From assembly GCA_964036275.1 (NCBI GenBank), contig OZ038436.1, forward strand, positions 2,504,214-2,568,213: DNA of 64,000 bases, read 5' to 3'. Position numbers and translations under genes: made by a program. The DNA is from Litoditis marina. Its lineage: Eukaryota > Nematoda > Chromadorea > Rhabditida > Rhabditidae. Shown here in pieces: positions 46,150 to 57,900 of the stretch; within the stretch, counting starts at the first letter, position 1, and the number at the start of each line of letters is the position of its first letter. The notes under the pieces are model-generated. The model was given only the letters and a program-made list of their open reading frames with translations, was not told the origin of the DNA and did not search any database.

Positions 46150-47290
46150 TATTGTATTTATGACGTCCTTCAGGATTCTGGAGACCGGATGACGTCATTT
46201 TTGAAAAGTGCAAATTTGACGTCACATATATTTTCAAACGATGGTAATATCTTAGAAAGGGTCAATTAACGGTGAAACTCAATCTGAGAGTGATGTATTC
46301 TGGGATTCTGGAGACCAGATGACGTCGATTTTGAAAAGTGCAAAGTTGACGTCACATATATTTTTTAAACGATGGTAATATCTTAGAAAGGGTCAATTAA
46401 CGGTGAAACTCAATCTGAGAGTGATGTATTCTGGGATTCTGGAGACCAGATGACGTCGATTTTGAAAAGTGCAAAGTTGACGTCACATATATTTTTAAAC
46501 GATGGTAATATCTTAGAAAAGGTCAATTAACGGTGAAACTCAATCTGAGAGTGATGTATTCTGGGATTCTGGAGACCAGATGACGTCGATTTTGAAAAGT
46601 GCAAAGTTGACGTCACATATATTTTTAAACGATGGTAATATCTTAGAAAGGGTCAATTAACGGTGAAACTCAATCTGAGAGTGATGTATTCTGGGATTCT
46701 GGAGACCAGATGACGTCGATTTTGAAAAGTGCAAAGTTGACGTCACATAAATTTTTAAACGATGGTAATATCTTAGAAAAGGTCAATTAACGGTGAAACT
46801 CAATCTGAGAGTGATGTATTCTGGGATTCTGGAGACCAGATGACGTCGATTTTGAAAAGTGCAAAGTTGACGTCACACATATTTTTAAACGATGGTAATA
46901 TCTTAGAAAGGGTCAATTAACGGTGAAACTCAATCTGAGAGTGATTTATTCTGGGATTCTGGAGACCAGATGACGTCGATTTTGAAAAGTGCAAAGTTGA
47001 CGTCACATATATTTTTAAATGCTGAAAATATCTTAAAAATGGTATATTAACGACAAAACTTTATGTAAATATGACTTATTCTGGAAATCAGAAGGCCAGA
47101 TGACGTCAACTCTCAAAAAATTGACGTGAAATATGTTTTCGAATGCTGAAAATTTCTTAGAAATGGTCAATTTACGATGAAACTTCATTCAAACATGACG
47201 TATTCTGGGATTCTGAAGGGCAGAGGGCAGAAAGTAAGTTTTTAGAACTGCAATGTTGACGTCATATTTTTCTCAAATGATAGTAATACT
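46150..47290. repeat. ~130-bp tandem satellite with TGACGTCA sites, about 8-9 units
   Basis: Unit starts (GGATTCTGGAGACC) lie at 46173, 46303, 46434, 46564, 46694, 46824 and 46954, then two diverged units follow. Period is 130-131 bp and the central units are almost identical. Most units hold GATGACGTCGAT and TTGACGTCACAT, the latter a full TGACGTCA palindrome. It lies about 1.5-2.6 kb upstream of gene B. Confidence 0.9.
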
Positions 47291-47384
47291 CGGCAAGTGG
47301 TTCATTAAGAAAACAATTTTATCTGCACCGTACAGATCAAACCACTTCTCTACATACCTACGGCATGTAAACAAAAAGAGAAAA

Positions 47385-48095
47385 ATTCATGAAAAAGTGG
47401 GGGCCCAACGACTGTGAGATTTGTCTTCTGCTGTGCGCCCCTTAGACAACTACTCTCAAATGGAGCAGCCACTGCTACAAAAACCGAAAAATACTCATGT
47501 ATAACTGTTAATTACAAACATACAAAAGTCGTAAAATATTTTTTCAAACCTGTAAACTAGAATCTGTAAATAACCGAAAAATACTAATATACTCAAGTAT
47601 AACTGTTCATTACAAACATACAAAAGTCGTAAAATATTTTCTCAAACCTGTAAACTAGAATCTACAAGTCACAGCTGCGAAAGAGAGAACAACTGTTGAA
47701 TAATATGCCGAACGTTATAGCACCTAGAATTGAAGTAATGATCAAAAACACCAACCATTGTGCACAAAACCAGGAACTCTATAGTTGACTACGTTGAGTT
47801 AACATATGTGATTTGTAGATTCTAGTTTACAGGTTTGAGAAAATATTTTACGACTTTTGTATGTTTGTAATGAACAGTTATACTTGAGTATATTAGTATT
47901 TTTCGGTTATTTACAGATTCTAGTTTACAGGTTTGAAAAAATATTTTACGACTTTTGTATGTTTGTAATTAACAGTTATACATGAGTATTTTTCGGTTTT
48001 TGTAGCAGAAGCTGCTCCATTTGAGAGTAGTTGTCTAAGGGGCGCACAGCAGAAGACAAATCTCACAGTCGTTGGGCCCCCACTTTTTTCATGAA
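47385..48095. mobile_element. Foldback element with ~285-bp inverted arms
   Basis: The left arm (about 47388-47668) from TTCATGAAAAAGTGGGGGCC is repeated in inverse to CCCCCACTTTTTTCATGAAT at about 48093, with very few mismatches and a ~140-bp centre. Each arm holds two direct repeats of a ~105-bp block (CATACAAAAGTCGTAAAATA). It ends about 650 bp before the gene B ATG. Confidence 0.85.
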
Positions 48096-48534
48096 TCAAT
48101 ATTGTGTTTTCTCATCAACGCAAGATGTACGTAGATCATTGATTGGTTTCTCCTTATATATGTCATTTAACACTTGTCATGTAGAAAACAGTATTTTAAA
48201 TGAATCAAATCAAATACTGGTATTCTGACATACTCAACTGTTTTTGGATGAATGTTGTTAATTGATTTTGATGGTTGTTCTTAGTTGTTTCAGCCCTGTT
48301 TTTTACGATTCGCGTTTTCAGATTATTTCTTGGTTGCTTTTGATTCCAGTGCTTTTTGTTGTTTTCCCGTTCTCACTTTCCGACGATGAAGTTTTTTCAT
48401 CAGTTCAGGCTGTTTTCTAGATATTCCTTGGTTTTCCCCTGAGTTCTTATACACTTTTTGTTCATGTTTGTTGTACACTAAGTGCAAGGTACGAGTTTCT
48501 CTTTGAGCAGACTGATTGATTCTGATACCGGAGT

Positions 48535-48693
48535 ACCTGAGCTAGATCCCGGCATCTTAATCCCATCCTGCGTCTTTTGCTGTGCCTTACTATTTCGCGC
48601 CACACGTATCCCGGTGGGATGTGGAGGCAAAGAAATAGCGTATCTTCGAGGAGACGCAGAATGGGATAAAGATGCCGGGATGTTTTAGCATTC
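48535..48693. repeat. ~165-bp palindromic MITE family, copy just upstream of gene B
   Basis: Ends CTAGATCCCGGCATC and GATGCCGGGATGTTTTAGC. The right end is only about 50 bp before the gene B ATG, so it occupies its proximal upstream region. Confidence 0.7.
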
Positions 48694-48742
48694 ATACTCC
48701 AGTGTGCTGTTTTGTTTTGTTCTTCAGGGTTCTTTGTTTCAG

Positions 48743-48926
48743 ATGATTCCATGGTTGCTTCTGCTACCAGTAGTTTCTGGAATATTTCCACTCTTTCCCT
48801 TTTCCTCGGATGAACCCCATAATGGGTGCAAAAACAACGGATTGTGCAAGAAGCCCGTGATAATCGCGTGTTCTGCCTCGGATTGTGTGTGCAACGAAGG
48901 GACTTCCGGCACCGCCTGCGCAACAG
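48743..48926 (+). CDS. egas: Gene B exon 1: signal peptide/anchor and first EGF-like module
   Basis: Begins MIPWLLLLPVVSGIFPLF, a hydrophobic signal, followed by a short linker and the EGF-like module with CKNNGLC and CVCNEGTSGTAC. The Thr/Ser tract of gene A is absent. It ends in phase 1 at a GTGAAT donor. Confidence 0.85.
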
Positions 48927-51900
48927 GTGAATGATCCCCATATCTTCAACAAGGATAGCAAAGTGCTGTGTCGATTGAGCAGTCTTCAGCAACGGTTGCG
49001 CCCTAGTTTTGCAATTGAAAACCATGGAAGCAAAAAACCATGATGATCAATACCGAAGATATTGGTTTGTAAATTGACTGGGAGTTCTGTGACAGATACA
49101 CGAAGCAGTGGTCAGATCAAACACAGGCAGAAGTCCGAGCGCCCAAATAGAATAAACGTGATCGAGCTTTCACTGTTACCGGATAATCACATAAGTTGTG
49201 TACGAAAATTATTTATTCTCACTGAATACTCTATTTCAATACTAGAAATGTAAAACCAAAGCGCGTTCTCTATAACTGTCCTCAACATTCCAACATGTAA
49301 CAGTCCAATAGTCTTGACGGGTCTTATAAGGAGTGAACAAATTTTCGTTATCAAATTTTGAACAAAAACATACTGATCAAACTAAAAACTCAGGAGTATA
49401 GAACAACATGCACCTCAATAGATCAACACAATATGAGGATAATTTTGAATAACTCTAAATTGTGGTGACGTATGCGAAATGAAGGCCACAATATTTTACT
49501 AAAGTTGCGTAATAGCAGTGAACTCAGTGTACACAGGCGGTTTGACGTTTGGCGTTCACAGTGAGTGCCAAATTTATAAATTCATGTCTCTTGCCGGAAT
49601 CGAAACTGCGAACAAATTTTTTCTAGCAAGGCGCTAACCACTGCACTATGAAGCACACTACCGTGAAGCTTCGAAATTGAAGACATGTGTGCGTACACAG
49701 CGGAAACTGAGATATACAGTACCCTTCCGCCTTTCCGTTGGGGACGGCAATCAGTAAGCTCGGCTTGAAAAGACCGGAATTTATCTATTTCAGTTGACAT
49801 AAAATGTTCTCCCGATCCGTGCGCTGCTTTCGGTCCCAATTATCAGTGCCACGAGGGAACCACCAACTATACCTGTGATTGCGCCCCTGGGTGGACTGGG
49901 CCCAATTGCGAATTCGGTGAGCACAATCGACTTCGTTCAAATGTTCCAACCCAGGTATATAGGTCCTAGAATCTGTGGTGTTTCATATTCCATCCAGCTG
50001 GGATCACTATCAATCTGATTGTTCAATATTCAGGGAATTATAGTATATATATACGAGACATCTTAGATCTCAATCGGTCAATGTGACAACTTATTTCCGT
50101 TCAATCGTCCGTTCAATCCCACTATGTGAAAAGTTAAATCGCTGAATCGCAAATGAATCTTTTCTATTCTATAACTTGCAATGCTCCTCACGGCGCACTA
50201 ACCAGTGGTTTCTCGATCGATTGCATAGGCGAAATACTAATCTCATTCAAATGTTTCAAGACCTCACATCGCCCTGTGCAAGTTCTCCCTGTTTGAATGG
50301 AGGCACCTGCACCGTGGACAATGTGACCAACTCGTATTCATGTGAATGTGATGATCACATCGGGGATAGATGCCAGTGTGAGTTGGGTCCAGTATCCGTA
50401 ACGAATAACATTCTGTCCGTCATACTTATAATATCAGTGAAACATTCATGCGGTTTATTTTGTAATAAAGTAGATAATTTGGATGTAGAACATTTCAAAT
50501 GTGCTGTATAATTCGGAAAAAAAGCATCACAATATAAAGTTCATGATTATCAAAATTCAAATGTTGTAGATTTTTTTTCATACGTCTCGTGAACGGGGTT
50601 CATTTTTTATTCAAAAGTGGGTCAGTGCTAGTTGGTTGGAAGTTAGTTGAAATATATTAATTTTCCTCCACACTCGAATATTTCAGACGAAGACTGGTGT
50701 GCCTCGTCCCCGTGTAAAAATGGAGGAAGTTGTGTTCCGGTGTGGGGAGGAGCCAACTTCCTTTGTAAATGTTTCTCGGCCTATCAAGGAAGATATTGTC
50801 AAGACACCACTATGGTTTGGAGTGCGTTCATTTTTTACTCAAGCCTAGTTCAACATTTGGTGAAACATTAGCGTGTTCTTGTAAATAGGCGCCGCTTAGG
50901 ACTCAGAATTGTGTATAAAAGAAAATACAGTTTCTAAATGTTATTCCGAGTATTTGCAGATAACTGTTTGTACTAACCAGATTGAACTTTTGTGGCTGAA
51001 TATAAACGTGAGCTGATACATTCGAACCAACAAAACAATCAATAACCAAATGTGGACTAGTTACAGAATACGGTATTGTGTTATATTTGTCTGTTTTTGC
51101 GCGTATTCATTCATGTTAGCTATTCATTTCCAGAAATATTGAAACCAATCCCGAGAATTATATTTGAAAACGTTCGAGAATAAAAACATCGTTGCTAGCC
51201 CGAGAAAATGCTATATATAAAGGGGGTGAAACATTCAAAATACCAACCAATCTGAAAGCCATGTGTGGTTCAATCTTCAGGCCTGGTTTTAATTTTATCA
51301 AATGATGAGATATTTGAGGAACTATAATCATACAAAGAAAAGTCTAATCGCCCCCTTTTCAAGGCCAGCAACACCTTGTGATCAAAAACTAATCTGCGCA
51401 GCGCCGTACGACTCCAACTGTTTTCACTGAATGTATGCATGAACTGAACGATTAAAGGGGGGCTGCATTGAATTTTCAAATAAAGGATCGAACTGAGACA
51501 GTTTGATATATGTCCTTTTCTTAATAATGAAATGTTCAATTCAAAGTTCTATTTTCAAAATTTCATCAATTTTTTGCTCACTGTCCGAGACGCAGAGGAT
51601 AATTTGGAGTGAATGAATATTGATTGCGCGCACTTCTCTGACTCTCGTGTCTTTTCGGCTAACGCCGTTAGCCAAATTCGGCATTCAATGCAGCCCCCCT
51701 TTAAACAAACGTCAAACGACCAATCTAAAAACGAGCTATTCAGCCAACCACGTTGCCATTACACAGTTTGCACATAGCTTTTTCGGTGCTGCATTTTGAC
51801 ACCATTTTCGCCCAAAACAACTATGCGCCTGATTTCGATTCGGAACCAGTTAATTAGAGAATAATCGTTGCAACAATAGAGCTGGTTTTGTGGTAGTACA

Positions 51901-54900
51901 TCTACATGCGCTGTAACATAAACCTAAAAGTGTCCGAAAACGAACGTTTTGGCTAACTGAATTGTCATTACACTATTAACTTGAATCGATTTTCGCCACG
52001 TAGTTTGTCGGCATGTTATTCTGAAATAATCAGGAGCCATGAAAATAGTTTGTACGAAGAATCATCACATCATGGGACACTTCATCTTGTGAAAGAATCT
52101 ATGAATGAGCTGGAACATTCAAACGAACGACCAGCCTGAAAACGAATATTTCAGCCAACCACGCTGCCGAGGGATGTTTCGGGTTTGATGAATCAATGAA
52201 AAGTCACTACGACATTGTGACAGACAATGACATGACGGTGGAAATGTGCAAGGAATTGGCAATGGACATTAGCAAACCATATTTGATGTACAGTGAGTGT
52301 GTAGGATATATAGCGTCCGTGTGGATAAATATATAATCACTTTATATACATGCTCTATGGGTGACCTTTTCAACCATTTCAAACTGTTTTTACTGAACCT
52401 ATAGAACGTGTATATAAAGTCTATGTGTTTTATATGTGACATGCGTGCATTATTTGATTCGAATACACGAAGAAATCGCCGAATGTTGACTGAAATCCAA
52501 GTAGATCAAACTACAAACAGATCGAAACAGAGTAACTTTTACCGTACACACTCGCGTTCCAGAGAGATTATTATTCTGTATTTCATCGTACCGTAGTCTT
52601 CTATCGTATTCATTCATATTTGACCAATCATAGTTGTGATAATATTCACGTAGACTCTGTATTTGAGTTATATAGTGTTTCTCTAAAAATAGTGAAGTAG
52701 TCGAAGTTGAAACTAGTTCAGAAGTAATTCTGCCTCTTCTCGTAGGCAGTTCATGTAACTTTTTACGGGACTCAACAAATAAAAAAGAAATTATGAGGTG
52801 CCTTGTGAAACTAGGTGAAAGACTTTTACTAATGGTACAAGAAGTTCCACGTTTCAGCGTTGGCAGAGAAGAATTGTCTATTGTCGAATACTACTAACCT
52901 TAATGCGACCGACAGTTACGGATTGGGCAGCAATGGTTGTAAGAAGAATTGTCCCGGAGGCGGTGGAGAAAAGTGTGGGCGAAGTTGGGACAGAGTACTC
53001 TGGTTCAGCTTCGACTCAGTTGGTGGGTCAGGTTTTGTAAGAGGCGGGGTTTGGCGAGGGGCCAGCCAGTCTGCGTATCATTGATCCACACACTCTCTCA
53101 GCCGCTGGCAAGACCGCTCGCCCCGCATCGCTCAATCAATCGAACCCTCTGCTGTCCTTATGGGAGAAATGGCGACTATAATGATAGACATTTTTGTGTT
53201 TTATTTACTTAAAACAAAAATATTTGTTGTCATTAGAACTTTTGGATGTTATTAAGAAAGTATGGGCTCAGTGAAAGGTGTCAGAATTGTTTCGACCCTG
53301 ATACAAGATGGTTTGGGTTTTCTCAGAGGTTCGGGTCATCATAAGTTGAGCCCTTCTGAGAACCTGAAAAACATTACGACAAAATTCACCACCGTCTTTT
53401 GACAAAAAAATGACGAGAAGATTTTGAGTGGCACTTTTCACGGAGCACATATATACAATTTGTCAAATTTTAGATACAACAAATGATATAACTTGTTATA
53501 AGGCTGGTTTTAACGTTCAGAACACGAAAGAAAGATTCGTTAGAATCGTACAAGAATACTGTAGCATATTTAGTATGATACAGTATGCTTGTACGATTCT
53601 AACGAATCTTTCTAAATCTTTTTTTGTTTTACTTCTGTGTTAAAAATGGACAAACGTGTACGTAAAACGTGTTTGAAACTTTTCTCTGCGTATGGAATAG
53701 ACGAACACGTTATCGGACTATTATTAGTTCCACAACATTATTTGATTTCCTTATCTTCTATTATACTACAGTTGGCGCGTTTCAATGTTTTATTAGTGCT
53801 ATAGATCAGCCAGATTGTGTGATGGATGTTAAGACTCTGAAAATGAAACGAGAATCCCACTAAGACGTGTGAACTTGTGAACCGATTATCCAAATGCGTT
53901 GAAGAAGTATCAAATTCAAAAAAGAATGTTTTAATTTTAGTTTAAAAAAAAAAAGAATGCTATTATTGAAAAAATAAAAATATTACCATCATTACTATAA
54001 CTGGTTTCAGACCTTGATCCACACGAATGTCGCATATCTCTCAGTAAATATACGACTTGCGCGGAGAATGCCGGGCAGGGATACTGTGTCGACACCCTCA
54101 CCTCGGATGGAGGCGGCTACACCTGCGCCTGCAAACCACCATATCAACCACCGGACTGCTTGACAGGTATTGTGAAATTGCATAAAGCAGTAGACTAGAG
54201 TAATCACGTATACTAGAAGTAAATTGAATAGTCACGTAAATATAGTCTTCTAATGAGGCATCTTCTGCTGTGTTATACGTATACTTATACCTATACTTAT
54301 ACCACTTTACTGTACCTATACTTATACCATACCATGTTATACTTATATCATTACACTGCCTTTTTTTAGTTATTGTGAGATTGTTTACTTCTCATGAGAT
54401 TCTATTGATCGCTGTGCTACTACATTGAGAGTTCACGAATAGCTCATGAGGTATCTCATGAGCTACTCATATAAACTTCTCGTGAGATTGGAGGGATTTC
54501 TACGCTGCCAGATCATTCTTATTGTGATACGTGATTCATGGGTCTTCTTTCAAGATGACTCGAATGTTTCAGCCCTGGACCCGTGTTCTCCCGATCCATG
54601 TGATCAGGGAACCTGTATTCCGGATTCGGCCGCAAATTCGTTCAGTTGCAACTGCACAACAAATAACGTCGGCGATTTGTGTCAATGTACGTTTCAATAG
54701 TTTATCAAGGAATTGTAATATATTATATTGAATATAAAATGAGTTGATATGATTCATTGAACCTGTGGATTTCATTCATAATCCCTCCTCTCAATCACAA
54801 GTGAGTATAGTTGATTATTTTATAAAAAAAAAACCTATAAAAATATCAGTATGAAAACACTAAGGGTTTTATACTGATCACGAAACATGTGAGTGATGAG

Positions 54901-57900
54901 CACAAGTGAAAATGAATGAATCATGAACACAATATATTTTGACCCGCCCTTGAGTGAGGTTCCAATCTAGGCTCATTACAAATGCCAATTATTTCGCCAT
55001 GCAAAAAGAGTGTGAATGAGTGAAGGGGAGACATCAATTTGTGAAAAACTTATACGGAAACTATTACGAATGGAAAAGTCGGATGGGGAGTGGGGAGTAG
55101 CTTTAGTTACAATTGATGTTCATTCGCGATTGAACACGCGTGGAGTTATCTGTCACTCCAATTATATGACTTATGAAGTTCTGAGGTGGATGGTCCACTC
55201 TCTCGTAGGAAAGGGTGTATAGGTCATTCTCACTGAGACTTGGCAGCGTGCCAATGATTATTCCGGGCTGTTTTTCGCCACTCTAGAGTTGTTTCAAAAA
55301 CTGTCTTCAAAATATAGTGCACACCAATCCTACTGAGACTCCTACAGTAACCTTACAAACTTTCCGAAGGCTGTTGTGAAGCTGAAAATGAAGTTCATGA
55401 AAAATGCTCTCGTAGATTTACTCTACCTGAGAACGAGAATGAGGTACGGAAATCATGAACTTCTCCGATCGAAAAAAAAGTGAGCCAAACTGCTTGGAAG
55501 TTCCGAAATCCTACTGTAGGAGTCTCAGTAGGAATGGAAAAGACTATACTTATGTCTTCTCTGAGAAATAGTTGTGCGGAAATCCTGGCACGATGCCAGT
55601 GGGTGTCAGTGGGAATGAAATGAACTGTATACTTTGTTTCACTAATCGATGTCCTTCGACAGTAATCCAGCAAATATTCAATAGGCTTTTTCTGATGAAC
55701 CATTTAATATTTTGCTTTCAAACTTTTTGACTTTGTAGTAGTTAATGTGCAGAACACACTATGAGAATTTCCAGCAAATTAAACAACGCAATTACACCAA
55801 ACTTTGAACTCGAAGCTTGAGCAGATTACTGTAGAGGGTCATATAGGTGGGTGGAACAAACTATATATGGCCCTATCGCGCTGTGTTTGCAGTTAGAACC
55901 TTTTTAGACTTCGGGTAAAAACTCGTGAATCGATGTCGAGATCAAACTACAATCGAATCCAGTTATAGTATGTTCCACCCACTTATAACCCTCTACAGTA
56001 ATCTGATCAAATTTCCAGGTTAAAGTTTGGTATATTGGCGTTTCTGGGTTCTTTCCAAGTTTTGGTAGTATCTTTCTTCTGCACGTTTACTACCAGAAAC
56101 TCTGAAAGTTCGAAACAAAAATAATGAACTATTCATTAGAAAAACCTTTCTGAATATCTGACGGATTACTGTAGAAGGACATCGATCGGTGAAACGGACT
56201 ATATTTCTCCATATTTTCAGACGAACTTCAATGCGCTTCCGACCCCTGTCTGTATGGTGGAACTTGCGTGGAGACCTACGATGGGTCATACAGTTGCGAG
56301 TGTCTTCAATGGTATCACGGAGACAGTTGCGAGTGTAGGTTCATTCACATATTCACATCCTTGTATGTTTAAGTTCACACATCTTTTTGTTAGCAGTTAT
56401 GTTATGCATTTATATACATATTTACTTATTTATTTCACGTAGCTCCGTTTCGTGGCGGTCGTTTCGTGATGCTGTTGCGTGTAACACAGCAGCATTCAAT
56501 AGCAGAGACAGTAATCGTGAACTTCCTAGTCTAGTCAGCAAGCAGAACATACACACTGTCCTATATATATAGATAAAGGTTTTGTTGGTGGTATGCATCT
56601 CTGCAACTGTTCTAAGGATACAAACCAATAATTGACTGGATTTCCTACAACTCAAACTCATCTACTTCATTTGAATGTTTCAGCGGCAGACGTCTGTGAG
56701 TACGCAAAGCCTTGCGTCAATGGAACGTGCAACCCAGTTGTGACGACCGGGGTGAATGTATTGTACACATGCACGTGCGCCGCTGGATTTACAGGGCCAA
56801 ACTGTGACACAGGTAATGTTGCCTTACTTTAGTCCTCGCCAACCAAATGGCTGGAGGGTACTGTAAATCTCACTTTTCGCTGTGTACGCACAATGTCTTC
56901 GATTCAAAAACATGCCCGTAATGTACTCAAATAGGCCAGTGGTTAGCGACCTGCTACGAATCCTATGCGCGCAGGTTCGAATCCGCTGAGAGACAGCAAT
57001 TTATAAATTTGGCACCCACTGTAAAACTCAGTAGAACACTTTTACAGGAAGATAAGCTTAGCAATGACGCCATCGTGAGAAATCTCGCATTTCGAAGAAA
57101 AATGCCAGAAATATGTCATGTTTCGAGAGAAATCCCGCGTTTTGTGCAGAATATCACTTTTCAGCGAACCCTGCTTCTTAGAATAAAACTTCTTTTTATT
57201 TCCACAAATATCAGTCACTTCACATATATTTTAACAATAACGCTACATATCGTTCATATAGTCTGTTTCACGCACCTATAACCCTCTACAGTAATCCGCG
57301 CAAACTTCCAGGTTCGCGTTAGGTAGTTTGATGTTTTCAGAATGATTTGAAATGTTTCTATTGTGTTTTCTACCATTATTTCTACAAACTCTAAAAGTTT
57401 GAAACCAGAATAATAATTCATTCATTAGAAAAAGCCTCCTGCATATTTCACAGATTACTGCCGAAGGACATTGATTGGTAAAACGAACTATATATTCTGT
57501 GTTCATTATAATAGTGTAGTAACACATCTTAGATAGAAGGCGTAAAACATTTGAACCGTATAGCGTACTTGCGCCCCGATTGAGAAGTTCGGAATATCGA
57601 TCGGTTATCCTCAAACTATATCCTAAAACACAAAACTCTTTCTCAATGCGTGTTACATTTCATGATATTCTGGAACCAAACGAGATACTTATAAGACCAG
57701 TTTCTGCTATTCCACACGTGGGCTTGCTGGTGAAACACAACTTACAGTCGTTTTGTCACAATAACAAATCAACAATCGCTGTAAAAGAAAATTGGAAAAT
57801 TATCGAGATCAGATCATTAAATACTACACAAAAGTTAGTTTATCTACATAAACGGCGTCTTGAGCGTTTTGAGGAAGGTATCAGCTGAAACACACCATGA

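Noticed and set aside
46150..47290. CRISPR-like array
   Set aside because: The units are ~130-bp head-to-tail satellite repeats without unique spacers, in a eukaryotic genome.
48462..49025. 187-codon minus-strand frame
   Set aside because: It runs antisense across gene B exon 1 and a MITE; no motif, and the plus-strand exon explains the region.
57580..57888. 102-codon frame in gene B intron 10
   Set aside because: No motif, and exons 10 and 11 join correctly without it.
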